Assembly (NCBI GenBank): GCA_963822765.1
Contig: CAWGJL010000005.1
Span: 310,001 to 374,000 of the forward strand
Source of the DNA: Palsa-504 sp963822765
GTDB taxonomy: Bacteria > Actinomycetota > Actinomycetes > Streptosporangiales > Streptosporangiaceae
Length of the DNA: 64,000 nucleotides
Direction of reading: 5' to 3'
Numbering within the stretch: the stretch's first letter is position 1; every line of letters starts with the position of its first letter. The notes under the pieces are model-generated. The model was not told the origin of the DNA, ran no database searches, and saw only the letters and a program-made list of their open reading frames with translations. Positions 8,070 through 18,179 of this stretch are shown piece after piece. The position numbers were made by a program, and so were the translations under genes.

Positions 8070-8873
8070 ATGCCCGAAGTCGAGATTACCGAGGTCAGCC
8101 CCGCCATCGCCGCCGAGTGGCTGGCGTTGAACACCCACAACCGTCACCCGCGCCGCAACGTGGTGATGGCCTACGCCGCCGACATGGGCGGCGGGCACTG
8201 GCAGTTCAACGGCGACGCGATCAGGTTCGCCGCTGACGGCGCGCTGCTCGACGGGCAGCACCGGCTCCAGGCGATCATCGAGGCCGACGTTGTGCTCCCG
8301 CTGCTGATCGTGCGCGGCCTGACGCGCAGCGCTCAGGAGACCGTCGATGGCGGCGCCAAGCGGATGTTCAGCGATGTGCTCAAGCTACGCGGCGAGGCCA
8401 ACTCCACGAACCTTGCGGCGGTCATCCGGCGGGTGACGCTGTGGGAGGCCGGTGCCCGCCGCAGCGAGGTCAACGTCCAGGCGACCAACGCGCAGATGTC
8501 CGAGACGCTGGAGAAGTACCCGTGGCTGCGCGACATCATCGTGCCCGCCAAGGCGACCGCCGAGGGCTCGCACCTGACACCCTCGGTCGCCGGGCTGTGC
8601 TGGTGGCTGTTCACTCGCATCGACGGCGAGGACGCCGACGCCTTCATGGCCCGGCTGCGTGACGGCCAGAACCTCGCCGCGCACGATCCGGTCTACGAGC
8701 TGCGCCAGGCAATCGCCAAGACCCAGGCGGGCTCGATGGGCTCGCGGTCACCGATCTACCTGACTGCGGTCACGATCAAGGCGTGGAACGCCTACCGCCG
8801 GGGCGAGCAGGTCGGCTCGATCAGCTACCGGCCCGGCGGCGCCCATCCTGAGCTGTTCCCCGAGCCCGAGTAG
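8070..8873 (+). CDS. ParB-like nuclease-domain protein
   Basis: The product is 267 residues from ATG 8070; GAGGAAGG lies just upstream. The N-terminal segment NGDAIRFAADGALLDGQHRL, continuing QAIIEADVVLPLLIVRGL, is the ParB/Srx-type fold signature with its DGQHR motif. The remainder is helical with LTPSVAGLCWWLF. Stand-alone proteins of this type are common in phages and conjugative elements of actinobacteria and may cut DNA, bind nucleotides or partition the element. It sits in the early-to-late gene row of the element. The biochemical role is not established from sequence. Confidence 0.7.
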   Translation: MPEVEITEVSPAIAAEWLALNTHNRHPRRNVVMAYAADMGGGHWQFNGDAIRFAADGALLDGQHRLQAIIEADVVLPLLIVRGLTRSAQETVDGGAKRMFSDVLKLRGEANSTNLAAVIRRVTLWEAGARRSEVNVQATNAQMSETLEKYPWLRDIIVPAKATAEGSHLTPSVAGLCWWLFTRIDGEDADAFMARLRDGQNLAAHDPVYELRQAIAKTQAGSMGSRSPIYLTAVTIKAWNAYRRGEQVGSISYRPGGAHPELFPEPE

Positions 8874-8886
8874 CTGGAGGCGCCCC

Positions 8887-9162
8887 ATGACCCACGACCA
8901 CGACCGCCCGGACACCGCCGACATGCGGGCTGCGCTCGCCACCGCCCGCGCCATCCTCGACGGCGCCGACCACGGCGCAACCCACCAGGCCGCCGAGGGC
9001 GGGTCCTGCGCGGCCTGTGTCGCGGTGGCCGGGATCGCGTACGGCACCACGCTGGCCTCCACGATGGCCGGGGACACGGGGTTCATGTCCGAGCCGGTGC
9101 GCCTCGCGCTGCTCGCCGCCGTGGACGCCACCGAGGCCGAGCTACGCGGCTCGGCCAACTGA
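8887..9162 (+). CDS. Small hypothetical protein of the integrated element
   Basis: The product is 91 residues, with TGGAGG upstream of ATG 8887. It starts with a His/Asp-rich stretch (MTHDHDRPDTADM), then ATARAILDGADHG and a CAACVAV motif that could bind metal or form a disulfide. The rest is helical. The motif ILDGADHGATHQAA...CAAC resembles small phage proteins of unknown role. It is transcribed with the ParB-like gene. Confidence 0.5.
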   Translation: MTHDHDRPDTADMRAALATARAILDGADHGATHQAAEGGSCAACVAVAGIAYGTTLASTMAGDTGFMSEPVRLALLAAVDATEAELRGSAN

Positions 9163-9446
9163 CCTGGAGCTGGCCGGGTGCGGGGTCTACGATGGGCCTC
9201 ATTGCCCGTGCGGCGTGATGCGGCGGGCAGCCGGTAGCCGAATCCGGGCGCTTCACGAGGCGTGATGCCGAGGCCCGGCCAGCGTGCAGCGTGATGCGGC
9301 GCTGGCCCGGTGGCGCGGAAACGCGGCGATGGCTCCCGTGACCCCGCCCTGTAGCAGCCGGCTCATCCGGGCACCGATCCCGGCCCGGCCGCCCGCGTGG
9401 CCCTAGCGCCGACCACGTTCCACCCCGCGCTTGAAAGGCCCGAGCC
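9163..9446. other. Intergenic stretch before the capsid gene
   Basis: No supported gene. It contains three spaced occurrences of GTGATGC(G/C) and ends with GCGCTTGAAAGGCCC, which holds the AAAGG site for the capsid start at 9447. A late promoter is plausible here, but no motif is convincing. Confidence 0.3.
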
Positions 9447-10310
9447 ATGCCCCCAGCCCCCATCACTGGCGACAGCTTCGCTGGCGTCCCGTTCCCGCCC
9501 GATGTGCAGCGGCGGATCATCAACCTGCTGATCGACTCGGCGCCGTTCGCCGCGAGCTTGACCCGGCAGGGCACGGACCGCTCGTCGGTGGCGTGGCCGA
9601 CCGCCAAGCCGTCGAATGCCGCGTGGCTGGGCGAGCTCCAGCCGTTCCCCGAGGCCAACATGGGCGACGACGCGTACGTGGTCGGCGTCGCCAAGCTCGG
9701 GCAGATCCTCGACATGAGCAACGAGTCGGTGGGTGACAACTCGATCAACCTGACTGGCGAGCTGGCCCGGCTCCTGCGGGACAGCCTGAGCCGTGATCTG
9801 GATCTGGGTTTGCTGCTCGGCCGGGGCGCGGCTTCGCACGAGCCGGTCGGGGTCATCGGCGTGGCGGCCGAGGCTGCCGGTGCGGATCTGCTGGAGGCGG
9901 TGACCGTGGCGCGCGGCCAGATCGGGGATGCTGGCGGCGGCGCCGACACGATCGCGTGGTCCGCGACCGGGCTCGCGGAGGCCGACGCCAGCCGCGACGC
10001 CAACGGGCAGCTCGTCTACCCGAACGGGTTCGCCGCCGCGATCGGGCTCACCCCCGTGGTGGTGCCGCAGCTCGCGACGCCGCTGGTGTACGACAAGTCG
10101 CGGTGTTTCCTGGTGGTGCGGAACGACGTGGCCGTGGACATGTCCCGCGACTGGCACTTCCACCTCGACGCGCTGTCGCTGCGGGTCAAGGGCCGGTTCG
10201 CGGCGGCGATCCCCGACCCGAACAAGGCGATCCGCAAACTGGAGATCGAGGGCGACGATGCGCGCCGTCCCGCCGGGGCGAGGCCACGGCCAGCGGCCAA
10301 GCACGCGTAG
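9447..10310 (+). CDS. HK97-type phage major capsid protein
   Basis: The product is 287 residues from ATG 9447, preceded by GAAAGG. The region after residue 35 (SLTRQGTDRSSVAWPTAKP, ELQPFPEANM, LSRDLDLGLLLGRG) and the C-terminal part with GFAAAIGLTPVVVPQL, SRCFLVVRNDVAVDMSRDW and LSLRVKGRFAAAIPDP fit the E-loop, A-domain and P-domain order of HK97-fold major capsid proteins. No long N-terminal scaffold (delta) domain or adjacent protease is present, so any scaffold must be separate. No portal or terminase flanks it. An encapsulin-like shell is the alternative, but the element context favours a capsid. Confidence 0.78.
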   Translation: MPPAPITGDSFAGVPFPPDVQRRIINLLIDSAPFAASLTRQGTDRSSVAWPTAKPSNAAWLGELQPFPEANMGDDAYVVGVAKLGQILDMSNESVGDNSINLTGELARLLRDSLSRDLDLGLLLGRGAASHEPVGVIGVAAEAAGADLLEAVTVARGQIGDAGGGADTIAWSATGLAEADASRDANGQLVYPNGFAAAIGLTPVVVPQLATPLVYDKSRCFLVVRNDVAVDMSRDWHFHLDALSLRVKGRFAAAIPDPNKAIRKLEIEGDDARRPAGARPRPAAKHA

Positions 10311-10318
10311 GCCGAGCG

Positions 10319-10497
10319 CTGATCCTGCCCGAGCCCGACCGGCCGCAGGCGGTCGAGGCCGAGGACCTGGCGCCCGAGGTGTGGGTGACCGGCCGCCCAG
10401 CGCTGCTCGGCCGCTATCCACAGGCGGTGGACGTGGAGGTGTTCGTGGTCGATGAGGAGACGCGGCGCTCCTGGTCCCCGACACGCGGGCGGCGTGA
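10319..10497 (+). CDS. Possible small phage protein after the capsid gene
   Basis: Directly after the capsid stop a frame reads LILPEPDRPQAVEAEDLAPE, then VWVTGRPALLGRYPQAVDVEVFVVDEET. Its acidic, balanced composition is unlike a shadow reading. No convincing start codon exists (GTG 10379 is internal), and the frame runs past the HNH start without a stop. A frameshift near 10480 would end it at the GTGATG overlap. It may be a head-completion or connector protein in decay; low confidence. Confidence 0.3.
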
Positions 10498-10802
10498 TGC
10501 CGCTCGTGCGGTCGTGCCGGAACCGCTACTGCCCCGAGTACGCGGGCGACGATGGCTGGTGCGATCGGCACCGCCGGGAGCCGTACTGGAGCTCGCCGCC
10601 GCTCCCGCCGGGCTGGCCCGCGATCCGCGCCGCGCAGCTCGCCGCGTTCCCGTGGTGCGCCGGGTGCGGGGCGCGGGCGACCGAGGTCCACCACGTCCGG
10701 GGCCGGGACGCCGGGCACGGGCCGGGGAACCTGGCCTCGCTCTGCCACGACTGCCACGCGACGATCACGCACCAGGAGGCCGGGTGGCTGTCGGCGCCGT
10801 GA
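10497..10802 (+). CDS. HNH endonuclease, phage type
   Basis: The product is 101 residues from ATG 10497. A first Cys pair-like region (CRNRYCPEY...CDRH) is followed by CAGCGARATEVHHV, then GNLASLCHDCHATITH. This gives the two zinc knuckles and the H-H...N...H ββα-metal motif of HNH nucleases. In tailed phages and in capsid-encoding satellites, small HNH proteins next to head genes assist the packaging terminase at cos ends. Terminase itself is absent here, so a helper phage enzyme may be used, or the cassette is incomplete. Confidence 0.8.
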   Translation: MPLVRSCRNRYCPEYAGDDGWCDRHRREPYWSSPPLPPGWPAIRAAQLAAFPWCAGCGARATEVHHVRGRDAGHGPGNLASLCHDCHATITHQEAGWLSAP

Positions 10803-10912
10803 ATGGCGTCATCGATGATGACGAACCCGCGAGCATAATCCAGGGCCTCGACTGTCCGGGGGAGGTGCCAGCTCCGAGTAGCCCGCTGACCTGCGAGGAA
10901 CTCCCTCCGTGA

Positions 10913-11750
10913 TGCGTGACCTGGTGCGGGCACCGCTGACCGGGGTGTCGGCGGCGTCAGATGCGCTCTCGCCGAAGCGCCGACAGGCCGTTCACCGCAG
11001 CGTGACCGCGACGTGACGGGCCATAATGCTCCCGGCTCGGCCGAAAAGGGTAAAACCTGGGGCCGAGACAATGGCGCCGTGAGATGGCCTGGCTAGAGCA
11101 TCGCGTCCGGGGTACCCCCCCACCCCCCGGTCGGCTCCCCCGCGCGGACGGGCCGTGCGCGGCGCCGTGAGTGGCCGCTGCGGGCCGCGACCGCGCGCCC
11201 TAGCCGGTTACCCCGGCCGCGCCCGTCCGTGCCGCTGACGGTGGTGCTGGCCGGGCCGGGGCCTGGAGGCCGCCGCCCTTGCCGCGCGAGAATGCCAGCG
11301 TGCCCCAGCCCGCACGCCGCGCGCCGAGCGCAAGACCCGTACGCGAGGCTGCCCGCCGCCGCGAGGCCTGGTGGCGGAGCTCCGGACCGGGGAGGCCCTG
11401 ATCGCGTACGGCGCGTCGGCAGTTTTCGAACGGGATCGGCCCGGAGGAGGCGCGGGAGGTCGGCGCTGGAGGTCGTCGGCCCAGCTCTCGCCATGCTCGC
11501 CGCTGAGTCGCTGCCGCAAGAGCCGTCCCGGGCTGGCTCCAGGCCCATCGGGCGGCTCAGCTGGTGTCGACGGCTCGAGTCGCCGTCGGCGGTACACGCA
11601 TAGGAGGCGACGGCTGCCACGGACCGGGGTGTCGGTACAAGACGGTGCAGCGGGTTACCTGGCCCGGCGGGCGGTGTCGAACAGACATCCAGAACGGCTG
11701 TAGTATCTGCGAGCGATTTACGCCGCCTACCTGCCGAAAGGGACTGACGA
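10913..11750. other. Region without a supportable gene inside the element
   Basis: About 840 bp of high-GC sequence with only competing overlapping frames and no recognisable domain. A long run of C follows 11112. One frame with GEALIAYGASAVFERDRPGG could be a fragment of a lost gene. I read this as decayed late-gene DNA. Confidence 0.4.
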
Positions 11751-12010
11751 GTGACCACCACCACCCCGAGCTTTACCTACCGCGCGCAGACCGACCCGAC
11801 GATCAAGACGTGGCACCTGGGCACCGCTGAGAGCGGGAGCCAGAGTGCGTGTGCGGGACCAGGCTGATCGAGCCGGACGACACCCGGCGGTTGCGCTGCG
11901 ACGTGCCCGCCGACGGCGCCATTACGAGACGAGCGCCGACGTGGCCAAGGTGAGCTGCGGGAGCTGCAAGCGGAACCGGGAGTACGCCAAGGCGACCGCC
12001 GGGGCTCCTG
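11751..12010 (+). pseudogene. Frameshifted small cysteine-pair protein of ICE type
   Basis: GTG 11751 after GAAAGGGACTGACGA starts VTTTTPSFTYRAQTDPTIKT, continuing WHLGTA. The frame then ends, but neighbouring frames continue the homologous-looking sequence: CGTRLIEPDDTRRLRCDV and then ETSADVAKVSCGSCKRNREY. Together they look like a protein of about 80 residues with two Cys pairs, of a kind common next to integrases in actinobacterial elements. At least two frameshifts break it. Confidence 0.45.
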
Positions 12011-12122
12011 GACAACCAGTTGAGCAGAGAGGCGCCGTGGCAGAGAGCCGCGCGCCGGAGCCGTGCCAGGACCGGGGACCCGCGCGCCGACCGCGCCGCC
12101 GCCGACGCCGAGGCAGGTGCCG

Positions 12123-12424
12123 GCGGCACGGTGATCGAGAAGAGACCCCGCGACCGGGACGACCGAGAGCAGGTCAAGCCCGAGTACGACCGCGAGGCTG
12201 AGCAGGGATCGCCGCCGAGCAGCCGCCAGGAACGCGAGGTGACCGGCCGGTACGAGGCCCGCGACGACGAGGCGGCTGGGAGTGCCGGTCGTGGAGAATC
12301 AGGTGGGTTCCGGACGGGTGAGCCGCCGTCGCTGCTGCTGGTGCTGGCGCCCGAGCGGATCGGGCTGCTGGCCGAGGCCCTGGCCGAGTATTTGGCCGGT
12401 GACGCGGGCAAGTTACCCGGCTGA
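12123..12424 (+). CDS. Hypothetical protein of the integrated element
   Basis: An open frame with a charged, low-complexity N-terminal part (IEKRPRDRDDREQVKPEYDR) and a better-ordered C-terminal helix SLLLVLAPERIGLLAEALAE. The exact start is uncertain; the frame is open upstream to 12020. No family is recognised. Its 3' end overlaps the convergent small gene at 12413-12661 by 12 bp. Confidence 0.35.
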
Positions 12425-12661
12425 AGGACGCGCCCCCGCGCGGAAGGTCCGGTAGTGCGGGCCGAGTTCGGGCCTCCAGCCGCACGCGCACAGCTCCACG
12501 TCCTCGTCGGGGGCCTGGGTCCAGATGCGGGACCCGCGCGTGCCAGGACGGCGCCGGGTGACCGGGAGGACCGGGTTGTGGACGAGCACCTTGCCGGGCG
12601 GTATCTCGCCCGGTCCCGGCTGGCGGTCGAGGTAGTCGCTCGCGGTGTGCATCGTGGTCAT
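12413..12661 (-). CDS. Small conserved actinobacterial protein next to the integrase
   Basis: The product is 82 residues. The core VLVHNPVLPVTRRRPGTRGS, then RIWTQAPDEDVELCACGWRP and LGPHYR, matches a small protein that I recall as widespread in actinobacteria, with the C-x-C-x-W-x-P-x-LGPHY signature. Its function is unknown to me. It is encoded directly downstream of the integrase on the same strand, 10 bp away, so the two are probably co-transcribed. Confidence 0.6.
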   Translation of the reverse strand: MTTMHTASDYLDRQPGPGEIPPGKVLVHNPVLPVTRRRPGTRGSRIWTQAPDEDVELCACGWRPELGPHYRTFRAGARPSAG

Positions 12662-12671
12662 CCTCTCGCGC

Positions 12672-13830
12672 TCATGCCGCGCCGCCCCGAGCCCGGCGGG
12701 TCAGAGGCACCACGACCCCGGCGCGGCGGGAGAGCCGCTCGGCGTTCGCCGCGTCCCGCTCGGCGTCGGCGTGCTCGTACCGCGCCGCCATGCGCGGGTC
12801 GGACCACCCGGCCCGGTGCATCCGCTCTTTGAGCGTGGCGCCGTCGCGGGCCAGCCAGGTCATCCCGGTGTGCCGCAGGTCGTGGAAGTGGAATCCCGGC
12901 AGGCCCGCCTCGGCGCGGGCGGCGTTCCACTCGCGGTAGAGCACCGCGTGGTAGAGCTGGGCGCCTCGGGGCGTGGTGAACACCAGCGCGTCGCGGCCCG
13001 GCCCGCAGTGGGCGGCGAGGTGCGCGGCCAGCTCGGGGAGCAGGTGCGGCGGGACCGCCACGTTCCGCTTGCCCGCGCTCGACTTCGGAGGGCCTACCAG
13101 GATCACGCCGTCCACGCGGGTCATCGCCCGCCGCACCCGGAGCACACCGAGGTCCAGGTCCACGTCCTTGCGGCGCAGCTCGACCAGTTCCCCGAACCGC
13201 AGCTGGCAGTACGCGGCGAGCTGCACGATCATCTGCCACTGCGGGCGCATCGCCCCGGCCAGCGCGTCCACCTGCTCGGGGGTCGCGGCCTCGATCTCGT
13301 GGGCGCGGTCGGGGTCGGTGCCGCCGCCGGGCCGCCTGCACGGGTTCGACTCCCGGTGCCCTTCATCGATCGCGGCCTTCATCACCGAACTCAGCAGCCG
13401 GTAGGCGGTCGGCCCGCGTCGGGAGGGTCCGGGTGTAGCCGGCGTACCAGTCGTTGACCGCCGCCACGGTGATCGCGTCGATCCGGGCCGGGCCGAACGC
13501 CGGTATCAGGTGGCTGGCCAGGAGCCGCCGGTAGTTCCGCTCGGTGCTCGGGCGCAGCCCGTCCGAGGCCCGGTGGCCGATCACCCTCGCCGCGTACTCC
13601 GCGAAGGTCGGCACCGCCGCGCGGGCGGCCGGGGCCGGCTGGCCCCACGTCTCGCTCGCCACCGCGTTCTGCTGCCTGCGCAGCCACAGGTTCGCCGTGG
13701 TCTTGTCACCGAACGTCTTCGGGGCCTTGTGCCGCTGCCCGTCCGGCCCGGTGTAGATCGCCTGCCACCGCCCGGAGGGCAGTCGGCGGAGGCTACCGAA
13801 GTCCCGTCTCGGGGCTCGGGGTCTGGTCAT
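12672..13830 (-). pseudogene. Phage-type tyrosine integrase, frameshifted
   Basis: ATG 13830 has AAGGA upstream. The first frame gives the N-terminal arm- and core-binding domains (SLRRLPSGRWQAIYTGPDGQ, PTFAEYAARVIGHRASDGLR, ERNYRRLLASHLIPAFG). The second frame, from about 13385 to 12672, gives the catalytic domain with Arg in YCQLRFGEL, HDLRHTGMTWL (H-x-x-R) and Tyr in MAARYEHA. One extra base around 13400, where TRTLPT should continue to YRLLSSVMKAA, separates them. The parts otherwise make a full integrase of about 385 residues. If the frameshift is real, the element cannot excise unaided. Confidence 0.8.
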
Positions 13831-13992
13831 GGGCGGTTCCTTCCTGGGCTTGCCCGTGCAACTAATACGTGCAATAACCAGGTTACCAACGTGTCCAAGC
13901 CAGTCCACTTACGGGCGTGCAGGCGGGGCGTGTGAAGGTGCTTGAGCTGGGCATACACCGCTCTGACTGCGAGGGCCGACGTGCGCAACACA

Positions 13993-14003
13993 TGCGCAAG
14001 GTG
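13993..14003. other. Right attachment core (att) of the integrated element
   Basis: TGCGCAAGGTG, identical to the left core at 5512-5522, about 160 bp upstream of the integrase start. Sequence to its right continues the interrupted LuxR frame. Confidence 0.65.
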
Positions 14004-14084
14004 TTCACCAAGCTCGGCGTCAGTTCGCGCCGGGAGCTCCAGACCGCGCTGCCCGACCGCGCCGGGCTGGCCCGGCCGGCCTGA
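13993..14084 (+). pseudogene. LuxR-type regulator remnant, right part
   Basis: The frame reads RKVFTKLGVSSRRELQTALP and ends with TGA 14082-14084, the last helix and tail of a LuxR HTH domain. Sequence left of the att core is unrelated, consistent with insertion of the mobile element. It completes ISPRTVEWHLRKV at 5484-5522. Confidence 0.7.
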
Positions 14085-14145
14085 CATGGCGCCTCTTTCG
14101 GTAAGCGGCGGACGTGGCCGGGAGCACGCGGCACGCTCCGTTCGG

Positions 14146-14666
14146 TCAAAAGATCTTGGTCAGGAGCCAGAACGCGGCGGCCGTGCCCGTGCCGTAGGCC
14201 AGGTGCCCGCCCAGGTCCCAGGCCAGGGTCTTCGCGTCGTACTTCCAGATCGGCTGGTACAGGCCGGCCAGCGGCAGGACGGTGTAGTCGTTGGCGAAGA
14301 GCCCGGCGCCGAGGGACAGGCCGTACCGCAGACGCGGGACGGGCCGCGACCCGGCCACGGTGCCGTAGGCCACGCCCGTCCCCGATCCGTACCCCCAGTG
14401 CGCGGCGGTGCTGAGCGGCCAGACCACGCGATCGGGCAGCTTGCGCTGGGTGAAGCCCTCGATGACGCGCTTGGCCACCTGCCCCGGGTCCGGGGCAGTC
14501 TCCCAGCTGTCGACCGGCGCGAATTCCCAGGCCAGCTCTGCGTGCCGCCGCCACGGCGGTACTTCAGGTATTGCACGGCATCCAGGCAGACGGTCCCCAC
14601 CGCGCCGGCCAGCAGGCCGGCGGCGGCGGCCGCCAGGGGAGTCAGCGGGTGCTTTGTGGTGCGCAT
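14146..14666 (-). pseudogene. Frameshifted hypothetical membrane protein
   Basis: ATG 14666 starts MRTTKHPLTPLAAAAAGLLA, a hydrophobic signal-anchor, and runs to DAVQYLKYRRGG. Near 14540 the frame breaks; a different frame continues as ELAWEFAPVDSWETAPDPGQ and then VAKRVIEGFTQRKLPD, HWGYGSGTGVAYG and WDLGGHLAYGTG to the stop at 14146. The layout (N-terminal helix, a periplasmic-looking segment, two or more hydrophobic glycine-rich helices) resembles DUF1440-like inner membrane proteins. One frameshift is enough to explain the break. Confidence 0.55.
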
Positions 14667-14697
14667 AGCGGGCCTCCAGTCGAGGGTTCTCGGGGTT

Positions 14698-15475
14698 CAG
14701 GGCGCGAGCCAGGCCAGGGCCGCGGCGAGCAGGGCCTCGGTGCCGGTGCGCAGGCAGGGCTGCATCGGGGGCAGGAACTTCGGCGAGTGGTTGCTGGTCA
14801 GGTCATCCAGGTGGCCGAGCCGCTGGCCTGGCATTCGGCGCGGACGATCCGCTGGACCGCGTCCAGCATGCGCTGGCGGGTCACGCCGGAATAGCTGCGC
14901 AGCTTGAGCTCCAGGACGGCGAAGTCGGGGATGACGTTGCTCCTGGTGCCGGCCTGGCAGCTGCCTACGGTCACCACCGCGACGTCGCCGGGCGCGACCT
15001 CGCGCGACACGATGGTCTGCAGCCGGATGATGATCATGGCCGCGAGCACCACCGGGTCGATGGTGTTCTGCGGGCTGGCGCCGTGGCCGCCCCGCCCGTA
15101 CACGGTGACCTTGAGGCTGTCGGCGGCCGGCATGAACGGGCCGGAGCGGGTGCGGACGGTGCCGGCGATGCCGGGTAGCAGGTGCTGGGCCAGCGCCACG
15201 TCCGGGACGGGGATCTTCTTAACAGGCCGTCGTCGACCATGTCCTGGGCGCCCTCGCCGGTCTCCTCGGCGGGCTGGAACAGCGGGATCAAGGTCCCGTG
15301 CCACCGGTCGCGGTGGTCGGCCATGAGCTTGGCCATGCTGATCACGCGGCCATGTGCAGGTCGTGGCCGCAGGCGTGGGCGGCCGGCCGCAGGTGGCCGC
15401 CGGCCGGCCGGGACGGTCACCGTGCTGGCGTAGGGGGCGCCGGTCTGGCCGGCCTCCCAGCTGGGGAATAGGCCA
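14698..15475 (-). pseudogene. M20-family amidohydrolase/peptidase remnant
   Basis: Fragments in at least three frames follow the order of an M20 hydrolase. They are SWEAGQTGAPYASTV, then ISMAKLMADHRDRWHGTLIP and LFQPAEETGEGAQDMVDDGL, then KKIPVPDVALAQHLLPG and VYGRGGHGASPQNTIDPVVL, and finally TSNHSPKFLPPMQPCLRTG before the stop. The E-E pair in FQPAEETGEG and the H in NHSPKF are catalytic/metal ligands in the family. The first metal-binding HxD region is missing or shifted, and a deletion precedes NHSPKF. It cannot make an active enzyme. Confidence 0.7.
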
Positions 15476-15644
15476 GCGTGGGGATGCCTTACACTAGCGA
15501 CGGCGGCTACCCCCGCCACTCTCGCGGGTGAGCGGCCCGCGCGGTCGCTTATGTGAGCAGTCCGGTTTCGGTCAGACAGCCATTCGATGCTGTCGTGGAC
15601 GCCTTCGAACATGACGCGACCCCGAACCACGATGGAGCTCCAGC

Positions 15645-17150
<1,506 letters not shown>

Positions 17151-17210
17151 AAGAATCCGGGTCCGGGCGGTAACTGGTCCCCTCCCGTCAGCCTGCACGG
17201 TGCTATTTCC

Positions 17211-17264
17211 CATGATCACGAAGTCTTTTCTACTCTATGTGGTAGTGAATTCTTCGTGATCATG
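17211..17264. repeat. AT-rich long inverted repeat (MITE- or terminator-like)
   Basis: Arms CATGATCACGAAG (17211-17223) and CTTCGTGATCATG (17252-17264) are perfect 13-bp complements around a 28-base centre that itself contains CTAC/GTAG. The AT content is far above the surroundings. It lies about 60 bp after the helicase stop. It may be a bidirectional terminator, an operator, or a small inverted-repeat element. Confidence 0.7.
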
Positions 17265-17412
17265 AAATCTCGCTTTCGTGTTCTAGTGGGTGCGGTCACC
17301 TGATCCTGGTGATGCGCGCTCACCTGGAGGCGGTTGACCATGGCAGCGTGGGCCGCGGGCTCGACCTGGTCGAGGCCGACGCGGATAATCGCCAGGGAAG
17401 GGAGCGTGCTCC

Positions 17413-18081
17413 GTGACCGAGGATTCTGGCCGGGCCGCGTGGCTGCGGCAGGCGCGCGCCTACCTGCGGGATGCCGATCCGGTGCTGGCGCGGCTGATCG
17501 ACGAGCGGCCGGACTTCGATCCGCAGGCCTGGATGACGCAGCTGCCGGCCATGGACCTGTACGGGTCCCTGCTGTTCCAGGTGGCCGGGCAGCAGCTGTC
17601 CGTCGCGGCGACCCGCACGATCCTGGGGCGGATCGAGGCGATGTTCGGCGGCCGCCTGCCCGCACCCGCTGAGTTGCTGGCCCTCGATCCCGCCCGGCTC
17701 CGCGAGGCGGGGCTCTCGTGGCGGAAGATCGGCACGCTCCGTGACCTGGCCGAGCGGCTGACCAATGGCCGGCTCGACGAAGGCGCCCTGAGCCGCCTAC
17801 CCGACGACGAGCTCCTGGCCGAGCTGACCGCGATCCCGGGGATCGGGCCCTGGACGGTGCAGGGCGCCATGCTCATCGCGCTCAAGCGGGAGGACGTCGT
17901 GCTGCCGGGTGACCTGGCGCTGCGCAAGGCGGTCCAGGCCGCGTACGGGCTCGACCACCGGCCCAGCCAGGACGAGGTGCTGGCCATCGCCGAGAAATGG
18001 CGCCCCTATCGCAGCCTGGCCACCAGCTACCTGTTCTCCGCCGTCTTCGAGGCGACGCCGCCGTCGCGGCTCCCGGCCTAG
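17413..18081 (+). CDS. DNA-3-methyladenine glycosylase II (AlkA-like, HhH superfamily)
   Basis: The product is 222 residues from GTG 17413, with GGGAG upstream. MDLYGSLLFQVAGQQLSVAA begins the conserved glycosylase core. LTAIPGIGPWTVQGAML near residues 136-152 is the helix-hairpin-helix DNA-binding motif. The Asp in LPGDLALRKAV near residue 166 is the catalytic acid that activates the N-glycosidic bond. It removes alkylated purines to start base excision repair. It is shorter than E. coli AlkA and lacks its N-terminal domain, which is common in actinobacteria. Confidence 0.88.
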   Translation: MTEDSGRAAWLRQARAYLRDADPVLARLIDERPDFDPQAWMTQLPAMDLYGSLLFQVAGQQLSVAATRTILGRIEAMFGGRLPAPAELLALDPARLREAGLSWRKIGTLRDLAERLTNGRLDEGALSRLPDDELLAELTAIPGIGPWTVQGAMLIALKREDVVLPGDLALRKAVQAAYGLDHRPSQDEVLAIAEKWRPYRSLATSYLFSAVFEATPPSRLPA

Positions 18082-18179
18082 GGGACGGGTCGGCCACCTC
18101 CATCTGGGCTGCAGAACCGGCACAACCGGCCTCCTCGCTCACGCCTTAAAAAGGAGCACCCGAACTACGGAGGGGTGCG

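Larger units (their letters stand above)
5512..14003. mobile_element. Integrative element with capsid gene, phage-satellite-like, in a luxR-type gene
   Basis: An 11-bp direct repeat TGCGCAAGGTG marks both ends (5512-5522 and 13993-14003). It lies exactly where LuxR-domain coding sequence is interrupted. The cargo runs rightwards: excisionase-like HTH, a 130-residue protein, a replication-type HTH protein, two small proteins, a ParB-like protein, an HK97-type major capsid protein and an HNH nuclease. A leftward tyrosine integrase lies beside the right end. No terminase, portal, tail or lysis gene is recognisable. About 840 bp after the HNH gene and several small genes look decayed. This is most like a small integrative plasmid/prophage remnant or a capsid-carrying phage satellite. 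Confidence 0.75.

Noticed and set aside
10526..11071. Antisense frame over the HNH gene and downstream
   Set aside because: Overlaps the clear HNH motifs; the non-overlapping part lacks a recognisable family.
18082..18179. Possible guanidine riboswitch before the SMR gene
   Set aside because: The conserved guanidine-I/II/III motifs are not visible; only a normal ribosome-binding site is.
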